A DNA stretch of 23,485 bases from an uncultured Muribaculaceae bacterium (GTDB lineage Bacteria > Bacteroidota > Bacteroidia > Bacteroidales > Muribaculaceae): positions 1 to 23,485 of the forward strand of contig CAJUQP010000047.1 in the NCBI GenBank assembly GCA_910588245.1, given 5' to 3'. Below are positions 1 to 7,346 of the stretch, in pieces. The position numbers and the translations under genes were made by a program. Below the pieces are notes generated by a model. That model ran no database searches, was not told the DNA's origin, and saw nothing but the letters and a program-made list of their open reading frames with translations. Position 1 is the stretch's first letter. The number at the start of each line of letters is the position of its first letter.

Positions 1-93
1 ACACTTGGCTCCTCGGAGCCGTTAACAAACTCTCAAAAATAACCGAAGTATTGTTTTAAAGCATATTTTTATAATTGTTTCAAATATAATTTG

Positions 94-101
94 TAAATTT
101 G
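94..101 (+). promoter_or_regulatory. Bacteroidetes -7 promoter element (TAAATTTG)
   Basis: TAAATTTG matches the TAnnTTTG -7 element of Bacteroidetes sigma factor. No clean TTTG lies about 20 bases upstream, so only half of the promoter is convincing. It would start transcription near position 108, giving a leader of almost 400 bases before the first lipoprotein gene, or a separate small RNA. Confidence 0.45.
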
Positions 102-194
102 CAATTGCAGACCTGCCCGCAGAAGCCTGGTCTTGGGTTCAGAGGGATGAGGTGTGTGTTAACATATTTAAGAAAGCGTTTATCCGCGCTGATT

Positions 195-423
195 CTTGAC
201 TGTTGGAAATTCTCGCAAAATTTCATTTAGAAGTCAAGGAATGAGCAACGGTAGATGCCCGTGGTTATGTAATGTTTTGCATCCGGCCGATTATCTTGTG
301 ATAAGATACGGCCGGAGGCATAGATTGCATATACAGGCGTGGGCTTCTGCGTTGCCGTCCGACTTCTAAAGGGCAATGCGAGAAGCCTCCAACAGTAGGA
401 CGGTAACAGATACAGATTCCTAC
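195..423 (+). other. Structured non-coding leader with four successive stem-loops
   Basis: The first 491 bases hold no convincing gene. Four hairpins follow one another. (1) 195-238 has an outer stem CTTGACT/AGTCAAG and an inner stem GAAATT/AATTTC. (2) 283-315 has CCGGCCG/CGGCCGG, a 2-base bulge, then TATCTT/AAGATA. (3) 342-388 has GGCTTCT/AGAAGCC continuing into GCGTTGCC/GGCAATGC with one wobble pair. (4) 395-423 has GTAGGA/TCCTAC, followed by a pyrimidine run (CTTCTCTTTTTT). The last one could act as a terminator or attenuator ahead of the gene at 492. A small hairpin also lies at 7-20. I cannot match this to a known riboswitch or RNA family; a 5' leader or an independent small RNA are both possible. 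Confidence 0.5.
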
Positions 424-491
424 GCTTCTCTTTTTTACGGATTTTTATATTGTACGGTGGCAGGAATCGGCCGGACATCGAAGACTTGGAC

Positions 492-2330
492 ATGAACCTG
501 ACAAAGAGAACGATTCTTCCATTCCTCATTCTTACGGTCGGACTTGCATTGACGTCATGCGGGGGAAATGGTGCAAAAACAAATGCGGTAGAGGCGGATG
601 AGACGGGGAAACTGTATACCCCCATTTCTGTATATTTTAATCCGCTTAAGGCGTCGAATTACGATTTTTATTCATCATACCTCCCCTACTTCGTGAATTA
701 TCCCGACGACTGGACGAAGATGGGACTGCATGAGAGACCTTCGTACGTGAGACACAGTTCATTAGATCGATGGTCTGAATCCACGGTGTCCTGGACATAT
801 TATTTCGGACAATTGGGTAATATCACGAGTATTGTCAATTCAGTGTTGGGCAGGGATGAATTCATATATGATGACGACCTCCGTCTTCAGGACATTAAAA
901 GGATGCAACATGTGAGCAACTGGGACAAAAGGGATGACCAGTTTGAATATGCTGACAGTCTTCTTGTGAGGCGCAATGTCAGTCCGTCACATTCCACTTC
1001 ACACACGTTTTCCTATTATCCCGATGGCGTGCTGAAAGAGATAGCGCCAGACAAGGGAATATATTACGACGACAAAATGAAACTCGGCAAACTGGAATTC
1101 AACGCGAAGGGACAGCTTGTGCGGACAGAATCTGCCTCGACTTATAATCCATTTATTCTTCCCGAGTTCGGGTCGGAAGGAGGAAAAAGCCCGAATATAT
1201 GCACATTCAAGTATAACGACAGGGGACTCTGTGTCGAAAAAAACGAAGTGATAACATTCACATATTATGACCATGATGTCGACACACTTAGGTGCGTAAA
1301 CCGGTATGAATATAATGATAAGGGAGATTTGAAAACATGGAGCTACAATGGAGCCTGCCGCGAGAATGTGAACGGAAACACATGGAGATTCGTTGACAGA
1401 GCTTTTAAGATAGATTTCGATTACGAATATGATGAGAAAGGTAAGAATTGGATTACCCAGACCATCACACTTCCCGACTGTTATAAAGATGTGGAGGCGC
1501 TCGGCATTTTCTATGAAAAGAATGTTAACGGGTATTACCGCTCTGACCAGGGCGTAACTGCGCTTCCGGCTGGTCAAAAGGCAAAAGTCACCATAACCCG
1601 CGAGATCGGCCCCTACTATGAAACGGATGTTGAAGAGCTCAAGGCCATGATGAAACAAGCGAAGGCAGAAAGGGAAGTGGCCCACCAGGAAGAACTTGAC
1701 AGAACAAGACGACTGGTGAAATTCTCCGCGGCGCAGGCTATGGGCCTATACGGGAATGTAGAATCGCTGAATAACGTAAAGACCGAGTCTAAACAAGGCT
1801 ACATGTATTTTTTTGATGAAATCGGGAGGATAACCAAAGTTAAATCCTCGTTGGGCACGGTACATCAATATGAATATGATGACAGATCTCCATTGAGATA
1901 TAAGGACGGCGAGAAGTCAGATTTTTATAATCTTGAATTCACGGAAAATCAACGTATAGTCTCATTCCCCGGTAATGACTATGCCACACAGATATTTACT
2001 TTCGACACGGAGGGTCGTCTTGAGAAACACACATTCTACACAATGTTTCACAATGGGAAATATATTGTAGAGGAAGAAGAAATTTCCTATGACGACAACG
2101 AAAAGGTGCCTGTGAAGATGGTACTTACGACATATTATCCGGAAGGCAATCGATATATGACCTATGTTTATTCAGAAATAGAGACTGATGACTACGGAAA
2201 CTGGACTAAGAGGAGAGTTGACAGATATGTAAGAGAAGAGAAAGATCGGTTGGATGAAAATGGCGAGGATGACGGCAATGGAAAATGGAGGGAAAATTAT
2301 ATGGAATCCCGTAAGCTTACTTATTATTAA
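492..2330 (+). CDS. YD-repeat (RHS-like) lipoprotein
   Basis: This 612-residue protein has a lipoprotein signal peptide ending in the lipobox LTSC, with Cys23 as the likely lipidated residue. That is why the ATG at 492 is preferred over an in-frame ATG at 450, which would put 14 charged residues before the signal. The mature part is built from at least ten degenerate YD-type repeats, such as FKYNDRGL, YEYNDKGD, YFFDEIGRITKV and FTFDTEGRLEKH, spread from about residue 90 to the end. Such repeats form beta-rich surfaces in RHS proteins and in many Bacteroidales lipoproteins. There is no RHS core cage motif and no C-terminal toxin, so it is unlikely to be a polymorphic toxin. Probable location is the outer membrane or periplasm; its ligand is unknown. 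It leads a run of four same-direction envelope genes and is 17 bases from the next. Confidence 0.85.
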   Translation: MNLTKRTILPFLILTVGLALTSCGGNGAKTNAVEADETGKLYTPISVYFNPLKASNYDFYSSYLPYFVNYPDDWTKMGLHERPSYVRHSSLDRWSESTVSWTYYFGQLGNITSIVNSVLGRDEFIYDDDLRLQDIKRMQHVSNWDKRDDQFEYADSLLVRRNVSPSHSTSHTFSYYPDGVLKEIAPDKGIYYDDKMKLGKLEFNAKGQLVRTESASTYNPFILPEFGSEGGKSPNICTFKYNDRGLCVEKNEVITFTYYDHDVDTLRCVNRYEYNDKGDLKTWSYNGACRENVNGNTWRFVDRAFKIDFDYEYDEKGKNWITQTITLPDCYKDVEALGIFYEKNVNGYYRSDQGVTALPAGQKAKVTITREIGPYYETDVEELKAMMKQAKAEREVAHQEELDRTRRLVKFSAAQAMGLYGNVESLNNVKTESKQGYMYFFDEIGRITKVKSSLGTVHQYEYDDRSPLRYKDGEKSDFYNLEFTENQRIVSFPGNDYATQIFTFDTEGRLEKHTFYTMFHNGKYIVEEEEISYDDNEKVPVKMVLTTYYPEGNRYMTYVYSEIETDDYGNWTKRRVDRYVREEKDRLDENGEDDGNGKWRENYMESRKLTYY

Positions 2331-2347
2331 TCAAATAATAAGACGAG

Positions 2348-3775
2348 ATGAAACAATATTTGATTATATATCTGACACTTGTATTGTGCCTTTGGGGTTG
2401 CGAGCGTCATGATTCATCAGATGATGCGTATGTAAAGGAAGTGACCCCGACCACAATCGTGAACCTGCGCACAGGCCCGGGACAAGGACACGGGATAGTC
2501 AGAGGATTGCACCCCGGTGAGAAGCTTGTCGTTGTCGGGAGTGACGGAGAGGAATGGATCGAGGTGACCACTTCAGGTGGAGAGAAAGGATATGTCGCAT
2601 CAAAGTATCTTGAGGAAACAGGATATAAGGAATCAGGGCAGAATCTTTCTTCGGGAGTCTATCATGGGGTGGATGAAACCGCATATACTCCGCATTTGCG
2701 TTATAAGGACGGGTCGTTGATGTCTGATTATGTACGGTTTGTCTTTACCGATTCCGGCTTCATTTTCATACTCATATTGTTTGCGATACAATATGGAGTA
2801 TGTTTCTGGTTGAAGAAGTGTTATAATTTCAGGCAATATATGCCTATGTATGAACGTAAGTCAGCTGGCTGGGGAATATTTGCTGTGATAGTGTCGGCGG
2901 CCTTTACAATTTTCCAGATTATCTCGATTTTTTCCGTGAGAGAGGGGGCATCATCCAATGATTTTGTTTTCAGCATGATGATTCTGTCATCCGGTCTTAT
3001 TATGGCTACGGTGCCATGGAGATTGAAAATTTCAGGCTATCGAAACATACATTGTATGTCGTCGGGCGCGGAAGATTCGAGAGCAGACTGGGGTGGCACG
3101 TTAGGGACATGGATGTGGACTATCCTGATCATTCCCCTTGCTGTTTTTTATATTCAGAGCTTTAGGTATATCCGGATATCTTTCGATGACGATTCGTTTT
3201 TCGGAATGGTCTGGACTATGGCGATGTTCCTCTTGTTCACCTGGGTTTTCTGTAAGTATTTCTGGACGTATGTAGTAGTGAAATATATGTTTAAGTCGAT
3301 GAATTCCGTTCTGCTTGGCATTGTCAACTGCATAATGGGATGGGGGATAGCGATTTTGGGTTACGATATGTGTGGCAGTTCTTTCAATGGGATTTTCTAC
3401 ATAATATCACTTTGGCTGCTTGTGCTGATTCTCATGATTGATCTTGGGTCTGTCTTGACAACGGTGAATGAGAAAAGATGTGGCAACTGCCATACTTTCG
3501 AAGGAAAATATACCGGTACAACAGATCTTGGATCGAGCTATAGGACGGAATATGATTGGAAAAATGGAAGCGACTCAATGATCAATCGTCGCCATGAGAA
3601 TTCTGTCATATCCGAAAACCGGCGACTTGTGCGTACAACGAAAAGAGTGGATAAATGGAAGACTCATCATCACTGTCCCAATTGCTATAACGATTGGGAT
3701 ATCGACAACAGTTCGGAAACCACGGTTGCATCTAATACTGTGGAACGCCGGTGGAAAGAAACATATATCGAGTGA
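2348..3775 (+). CDS. SH3-domain lipoprotein-like membrane protein with seven helices and a zinc ribbon
   Basis: This 475-residue protein has an unusual three-part build. It starts with a signal sequence ending LWGC (Cys18), then a bacterial SH3 domain at about 30-90 (VNLRTGPGQGHGIV, then WIEV and GYVASKYL), as in cell-wall-sensing proteins. About seven hydrophobic helices follow (near 136-155, 174-196, 205-222, 252-270, 286-306, 320-338 and 348-370). The tail carries CGNC (378-381) and CPNC (443-446), a split zinc-ribbon-like pair around a basic region. If the SH3 domain is periplasmic, seven helices would put the zinc site in the cytoplasm, which suggests signalling across the membrane; that topology is inferred. 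I do not recognise a named family for the whole protein. It lies 17 bases after the YD-repeat gene and upstream of two more envelope genes. Confidence 0.85.
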   Translation: MKQYLIIYLTLVLCLWGCERHDSSDDAYVKEVTPTTIVNLRTGPGQGHGIVRGLHPGEKLVVVGSDGEEWIEVTTSGGEKGYVASKYLEETGYKESGQNLSSGVYHGVDETAYTPHLRYKDGSLMSDYVRFVFTDSGFIFILILFAIQYGVCFWLKKCYNFRQYMPMYERKSAGWGIFAVIVSAAFTIFQIISIFSVREGASSNDFVFSMMILSSGLIMATVPWRLKISGYRNIHCMSSGAEDSRADWGGTLGTWMWTILIIPLAVFYIQSFRYIRISFDDDSFFGMVWTMAMFLLFTWVFCKYFWTYVVVKYMFKSMNSVLLGIVNCIMGWGIAILGYDMCGSSFNGIFYIISLWLLVLILMIDLGSVLTTVNEKRCGNCHTFEGKYTGTTDLGSSYRTEYDWKNGSDSMINRRHENSVISENRRLVRTTKRVDKWKTHHHCPNCYNDWDIDNSSETTVASNTVERRWKETYIE

Positions 3776-3830
3776 TCGGGATAAGAGGATTTTGCTTGTT
3801 TAAGTGAATAATTATAAAAAGACACTGTTT

Positions 3831-4685
3831 ATGAGATTGAATTTATTCATGATTATGGTGGTGGTCGCGGTGTCGGCTTTCGTCGCATCGGGCGCCGAGA
3901 GGTCAGACAATCTTAAGCCACGTTGGATGACAGGGAATCTGCCTGAGGCTACGGCAGCCTTTATCTTTCAGAGGGCGCAGGGCACGGGACGAACGTTGGA
4001 AGAAGCCCGCCGGAATGCCTTGTCTGATCTTGTTTCACGCGTGGAACATGAGCGTGGCATTAAGGTGACCAACAGCCAGCAGTTGAGCTATGAGATGGCA
4101 GATGGAAATGTAAGGGAGCGGGAGGCTTTCCAGATGGAGATAAGTGAGAACGGGCAGGAGATAAGGCTTTCCTGTAAAGTGGTCGATGAATATTGGGAAG
4201 CTAAGGACGGCCGATATACAGTGACAGACCTGTTTACTATCAACACCAGGCCGGATGCCGGATTGTCTGCCGACAATGTCCGTCTGACCACGTCGTATGG
4301 TGCTGCCCCTGTGTTCTATTCCATTATTCCGGGTGTGGGGCAGATTTATAAGGGAAGCGTAGTGAAAGGGAGTCTGATTCTCGGAGGTTCGGCTCTATGT
4401 GTGGCGGCCACTATTCTCTGTGAGAGCCAGCGCGCTCACTACGCCAAGAGAATGAAGGAGAACCCCGAATATGTGGATTTTTATCGCGACAGGAAATCCT
4501 CATGGGAAACAGGGCGCAACGTCGCGATCGGAGCGGCCGCGGCTTTATATATCTACAACCTCATAGATGCTGCGATAGCGCCGGGCCGCAGGCGTGTTGT
4601 GATCGACAAAAAGAGATATGAATATTCATTCGGCCCTGTAATCACCTCAGAAACAATCGGTGCCGGGCTGGCAATCAACTTCTAA
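3831..4685 (+). CDS. LPP20-like plus DUF5683-like envelope protein
   Basis: Read from the ATG at 3831, this is a 284-residue protein with a signal peptide (MRLNLFMIMVVV through about FVASGA). An in-frame GTG at 3804 would add nine residues, including lysines, ahead of it and is less likely. The N-terminal half resembles the LPP20 fold: a GTGRTLEEARRNALSDL segment in which alternating residues face a helix, as in secreted proteins that act on lipids or envelope partners. The C-terminal half has the glycine-rich membrane hairpin SIIPGVGQIYKGSVVKGS, typical of DUF5683-like proteins, and a second hydrophobic segment near the end. It sits between the SH3 membrane protein (55 bases upstream) and the LamG lipoprotein (9 bases downstream), which points to shared transcription. 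Biochemical function is unknown. Confidence 0.8.
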   Translation: MRLNLFMIMVVVAVSAFVASGAERSDNLKPRWMTGNLPEATAAFIFQRAQGTGRTLEEARRNALSDLVSRVEHERGIKVTNSQQLSYEMADGNVREREAFQMEISENGQEIRLSCKVVDEYWEAKDGRYTVTDLFTINTRPDAGLSADNVRLTTSYGAAPVFYSIIPGVGQIYKGSVVKGSLILGGSALCVAATILCESQRAHYAKRMKENPEYVDFYRDRKSSWETGRNVAIGAAAALYIYNLIDAAIAPGRRRVVIDKKRYEYSFGPVITSETIGAGLAINF

Positions 4686-4694
4686 GTATCAGAC

Positions 4695-6332
4695 ATGAAA
4701 CAGACTACATTTATTATAAAAATATTACTTTCATATATTCTTCCGGTTTGCATCATGTGCTCTTGCAGCGAGGAGCCGGAGATCTCCACGGGAACCATTA
4801 TCGGCACAGTCAATTCATCAGACAACGGGACAGAAGCATTGTCGGGAGTTTCCGTGACAATCAAAGAGACGGGCACAAGCTCTTCAACAGGGACTGACGG
4901 CTCGTTCAAGTTTTCAAATCTGAAGCCGGGAGCCTATACGCTTTCATTCGTGAAATCGGGTTATACAAGCGATTCGCGCAATGTGAGCGTGGTGGCGGGT
5001 AAGGAGAGCCGTGTCGACATACAGCTTGAGAAAGCCGTGGAGAAAGCGGAGATTTCCGTGAGTCCCAGATCCATAGATTTCGGCACGACACACAGCGAAC
5101 TTTCAGTGACAATCAGCAACGGAGGAAAAGCCTCCGCCGGATGGTCGGTAGATCTGGGCGACAACCACTGGCTTTCCGTGTCGCAGACTTCCGGCACAAT
5201 CCTTCCCGGAAAGAGCCAGAGTGTCACTTTCAAAGCAGATCGTGGCAAGATGGCCGAACAGAAATCAGTCGTGGTCAACCTACATGCCGACGGCAATATC
5301 ATACCGATTACGGTGACCTGTTCGCCGGAGAAGAAAGTCTCTGAGATGTCTGTCGCTCCTACAGAGCTTGATTTCGGAACGGATGCTTCCACTCTTGATG
5401 TCACTATCCGCAACACCGGAAACGCAGATCTTGACTGGACTGCCGTCAAGCCTCTGCCTGAGGAGATATCTCTTTCAGCCGAGTCGGGGAAGGTGGCTTC
5501 AGGTGGCGACATGATTGTGAAAGTGACTCTCGACCGCGCTAAAATCAAGACAGCGTTTTCTTCAACGTTCTCTTTGTCAGACGGAACAAGGACATATGCC
5601 GTCGGTGTGAAAGCTCAGGCGAAAGGTGATGTGCCCGGTGGTGGCGACATAGCGGTAAGCAGCGGTCTGTACGCGTATTTCCCTTTTGACGGCAATCTGA
5701 AGAATCTGACAGAGAACGAGATCACAGGATATGGAAATCCTGAACCATCGTATGTCGACGGACTGGTGTCCGGATTGAAGGCGGCATCGTTTTCCCGCAC
5801 AGACAAGAGTTCTTTTGTCGTAAGCCAGGGTCTTGTTGACGGCAAGGAGATGACGGTGTCTTTCTGGGCAAAAGACATAAGCGAAGGGAATATTTATCAT
5901 GTGGTGTCGTCGAATACGGCCAATTCCAAAGATGGCGTCATGATGGTGCTGAGATTTGAAGAGGGGCATCTCAAATATATAATCGACCGATATAAAATCA
6001 ATTATGAATATGCCAAGTCAGGCAATCTCACTCATTCCAAAATCAATGACGGGGCGTGGCATCATATAGCTCTCGTGTCGGATTATGAGAAGACTAAATA
6101 CACTTGTGCTACAATACGCCTTTATGTGGATGGTGAACTTATGGACACCCTGACAGAGGAGATAAACCATTTTTCTGAATTGGAGGTGGAGAAGAAACAT
6201 TTCGGCACTGGCACCAGATTTGTCATGGGTGGAGATAATGTGCCCAACATGAAGATCGCGAATTTCCGGGTATATGATGCCCGGTGTCTCGCGGCTTCGG
6301 AAATAAAGGAGATATTCCAGAAGAAACAATAG
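4695..6332 (+). CDS. Surface lipoprotein: CarboxypepD_reg-like, two BACON-like domains, LamG-like lectin fold
   Basis: This 545-residue protein has a signal peptide ending IMCSC (Cys24 probable lipidation site). Domains in order: a carboxypeptidase-regulatory-like beta sandwich at about 34-113 (GTVNSSDNGTEALSGVSVTIKE, with DGSFKFSNLKPGAYTL); two related immunoglobulin-like modules at about 118-210 and 215-308, each opening with SVxPxxxDFGT, the first also with WLSVSQTSGTILPG as in BACON domains; and a concanavalin-like LamG domain from about 326 to the end (GLYAYFPFDGNLKN, MTVSFWAK, WHHIALVSD, LYVDGELMDT). This build is typical of Bacteroidetes surface proteins that bind glycans or host proteins. 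No catalytic residues for hydrolysis are evident, so binding is more likely than cleavage. It closes the envelope cluster, 9 bases after the previous gene. Confidence 0.87.
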   Translation: MKQTTFIIKILLSYILPVCIMCSCSEEPEISTGTIIGTVNSSDNGTEALSGVSVTIKETGTSSSTGTDGSFKFSNLKPGAYTLSFVKSGYTSDSRNVSVVAGKESRVDIQLEKAVEKAEISVSPRSIDFGTTHSELSVTISNGGKASAGWSVDLGDNHWLSVSQTSGTILPGKSQSVTFKADRGKMAEQKSVVVNLHADGNIIPITVTCSPEKKVSEMSVAPTELDFGTDASTLDVTIRNTGNADLDWTAVKPLPEEISLSAESGKVASGGDMIVKVTLDRAKIKTAFSSTFSLSDGTRTYAVGVKAQAKGDVPGGGDIAVSSGLYAYFPFDGNLKNLTENEITGYGNPEPSYVDGLVSGLKAASFSRTDKSSFVVSQGLVDGKEMTVSFWAKDISEGNIYHVVSSNTANSKDGVMMVLRFEEGHLKYIIDRYKINYEYAKSGNLTHSKINDGAWHHIALVSDYEKTKYTCATIRLYVDGELMDTLTEEINHFSELEVEKKHFGTGTRFVMGGDNVPNMKIANFRVYDARCLAASEIKEIFQKKQ

Positions 6333-6418
6333 TCTGTGTGTGGCGCCGGAATTTCCGACGGGAGTTTCCATATGGGTGGAAGCGGATGAAACAAAGCGTG
6401 ACTTCATACGTTATATAT

Positions 6419-6450
6419 GACGGAGGTGTCTGATAGCAGGTGTCTCCGTC
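6419..6450 (+). terminator. Possible terminator hairpin after the envelope cluster
   Basis: GACGGAG (6419-6425) pairs with CTCCGTC (6444-6450) around an 18-base loop. There is no T run after it, so it may be a weak terminator, a processing site or simply leader structure of the next gene. Confidence 0.35.
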
Positions 6451-6513
6451 GTATACGTATATATGAGTGTATTCATCCTGAATTATCCATAGAAAGAAGA
6501 AAAAGTAATAGAA

Positions 6514-6981
6514 ATGAAAGCATTGAGAATTACACTTGCCGCAGCCGCAGCTGCTCTCATGGTCCTGGCTTCCTGTTCCGGCAAGGCAGCAAAAGAGATT
6601 GTGGAGGAGAAAGCCGCTCCCGAATTCGCTCTCGCCGGGCAATGGCGCCTGGAGAATATCGTGGTCAGTGATTCCGATTATGTACGTCCTTCCGAGTCAG
6701 CGCCCGAAGAGGAGCAGTATGTGGTCTTCACCGACAGCACCTACTCATTCCATACCAACTGCAACACAATCTTCGGCGGTTACACCATCTCCGGAGATTC
6801 CATCCGTCTGGGTGATGGCGGCATGACCCGTATGGCATGTCCCGACACCTCTACAGAGGATATCCTGGTGCGTGTCATCCCCGACATCCGCAGCCTCGAG
6901 GTGCAGAACGACTCAGTGATCCGTCTCAACGGCACCACTCCCGCCGAATGCATACTCCTCGTGAAGCAGCCCGGGGAATAA
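6514..6981 (+). CDS. META-domain lipoprotein (HslJ-like)
   Basis: This 155-residue protein begins with a lipoprotein signal peptide; the lipobox is LASC, with Cys21 lipidated. The mature part matches the META domain of HslJ-like proteins: GQWRLENIVVSDSD near the start, then FHTNCNTIFGGYTISGDSIRLG and the TRMACPD signature, ending in a strand-rich segment. META proteins are small periplasmic or outer-membrane beta proteins; E. coli HslJ is a heat-shock-linked outer-membrane protein, but the molecular role in Bacteroidetes is not established. The gene lies 181 bases after the envelope cluster and 15 bases before a very strong terminator, so it is probably its own unit. Codon use is already closer to the GC-rich core genes downstream than to the cluster upstream. 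Confidence 0.88.
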   Translation: MKALRITLAAAAAALMVLASCSGKAAKEIVEEKAAPEFALAGQWRLENIVVSDSDYVRPSESAPEEEQYVVFTDSTYSFHTNCNTIFGGYTISGDSIRLGDGGMTRMACPDTSTEDILVRVIPDIRSLEVQNDSVIRLNGTTPAECILLVKQPGE

Positions 6982-6996
6982 ACTGACATTCCGTAA

Positions 6997-7074
6997 AAAT
7001 CTGCATCCAATAAAATTGCGGCCGGAAAGGTGATTGTTCACCTTTCCGGCCGCAATTTTATTGGATGCAGATTT
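6997..7074. terminator. 37-bp perfect inverted repeat, bidirectional terminator
   Basis: The two 37-base arms (6997-7033 and 7038-7074) are exact reverse complements around a 4-base loop TTGT. The core is GC-rich (GCGGCCGGAAAGGTGA) and the outer parts are A-rich on the left and T-rich on the right (AATTTTATT), so it would terminate in either direction. It separates the META lipoprotein from gdhA. The arm length is far above what termination needs. Confidence 0.8.
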
Positions 7075-7184
7075 CTATTTGGCGTCATTGTGGTTTCGGT
7101 GGCTGAGAAATAGCGACGGAAGTGATATGAAAGGGGGAATGAAATTTAAAAAAGTAAGCATTTTTTAATTTTTTATCGCAGAAT

Positions 7185-7216
7185 GTTGCGTGATTGAATA
7201 ATTTTTTGTTACTTTG
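7185..7216 (+). promoter_or_regulatory. gdhA promoter
   Basis: GTTG (7185-7188), 20 bases, then TTACTTTG (7209-7216). This fits the Bacteroidetes TTTG-N19/20-TAnnTTTG pattern with one mismatch in each box. The same -7 form, TTACTTTG, is used by the GH30 gene. Transcription should start near 7223, giving a leader of about 120 bases. Confidence 0.7.
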
Positions 7217-7221
7217 CAGCG

Positions 7222-7235
7222 TTTTCGCGCGAAAA
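7222..7235. promoter_or_regulatory. Perfect palindrome at the gdhA transcription start
   Basis: TTTTCGCGCGAAAA is a perfect 14-base palindrome lying just after the -7 element, where the transcript should begin. It could be an operator for a dimeric regulator or a 5' hairpin that protects the mRNA. Position suggests regulation, but no binding protein is indicated. Confidence 0.4.
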
Positions 7236-7346
7236 GCTTCTTTTATCGTCATGCGTGAGATCGTGGAGATACGATGCGCTGCCGATTCTTATCGACGCGG
7301 AAAGATCTACAGGTAAAGAACAAGAAACAATTCAATAGATAGATTT

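Noticed and set aside
241..369. A 42-codon frame starting just after AAGGA in the first intergenic region
   Set aside because: It runs through two strong hairpins, has no recognisable motif, and short frames of this size are expected by chance.
492..2330. RHS polymorphic toxin
   Set aside because: YD-like repeats are present, but there is no conserved core motif, no variable toxin end and no immunity gene; it is a lipoprotein of ordinary size.
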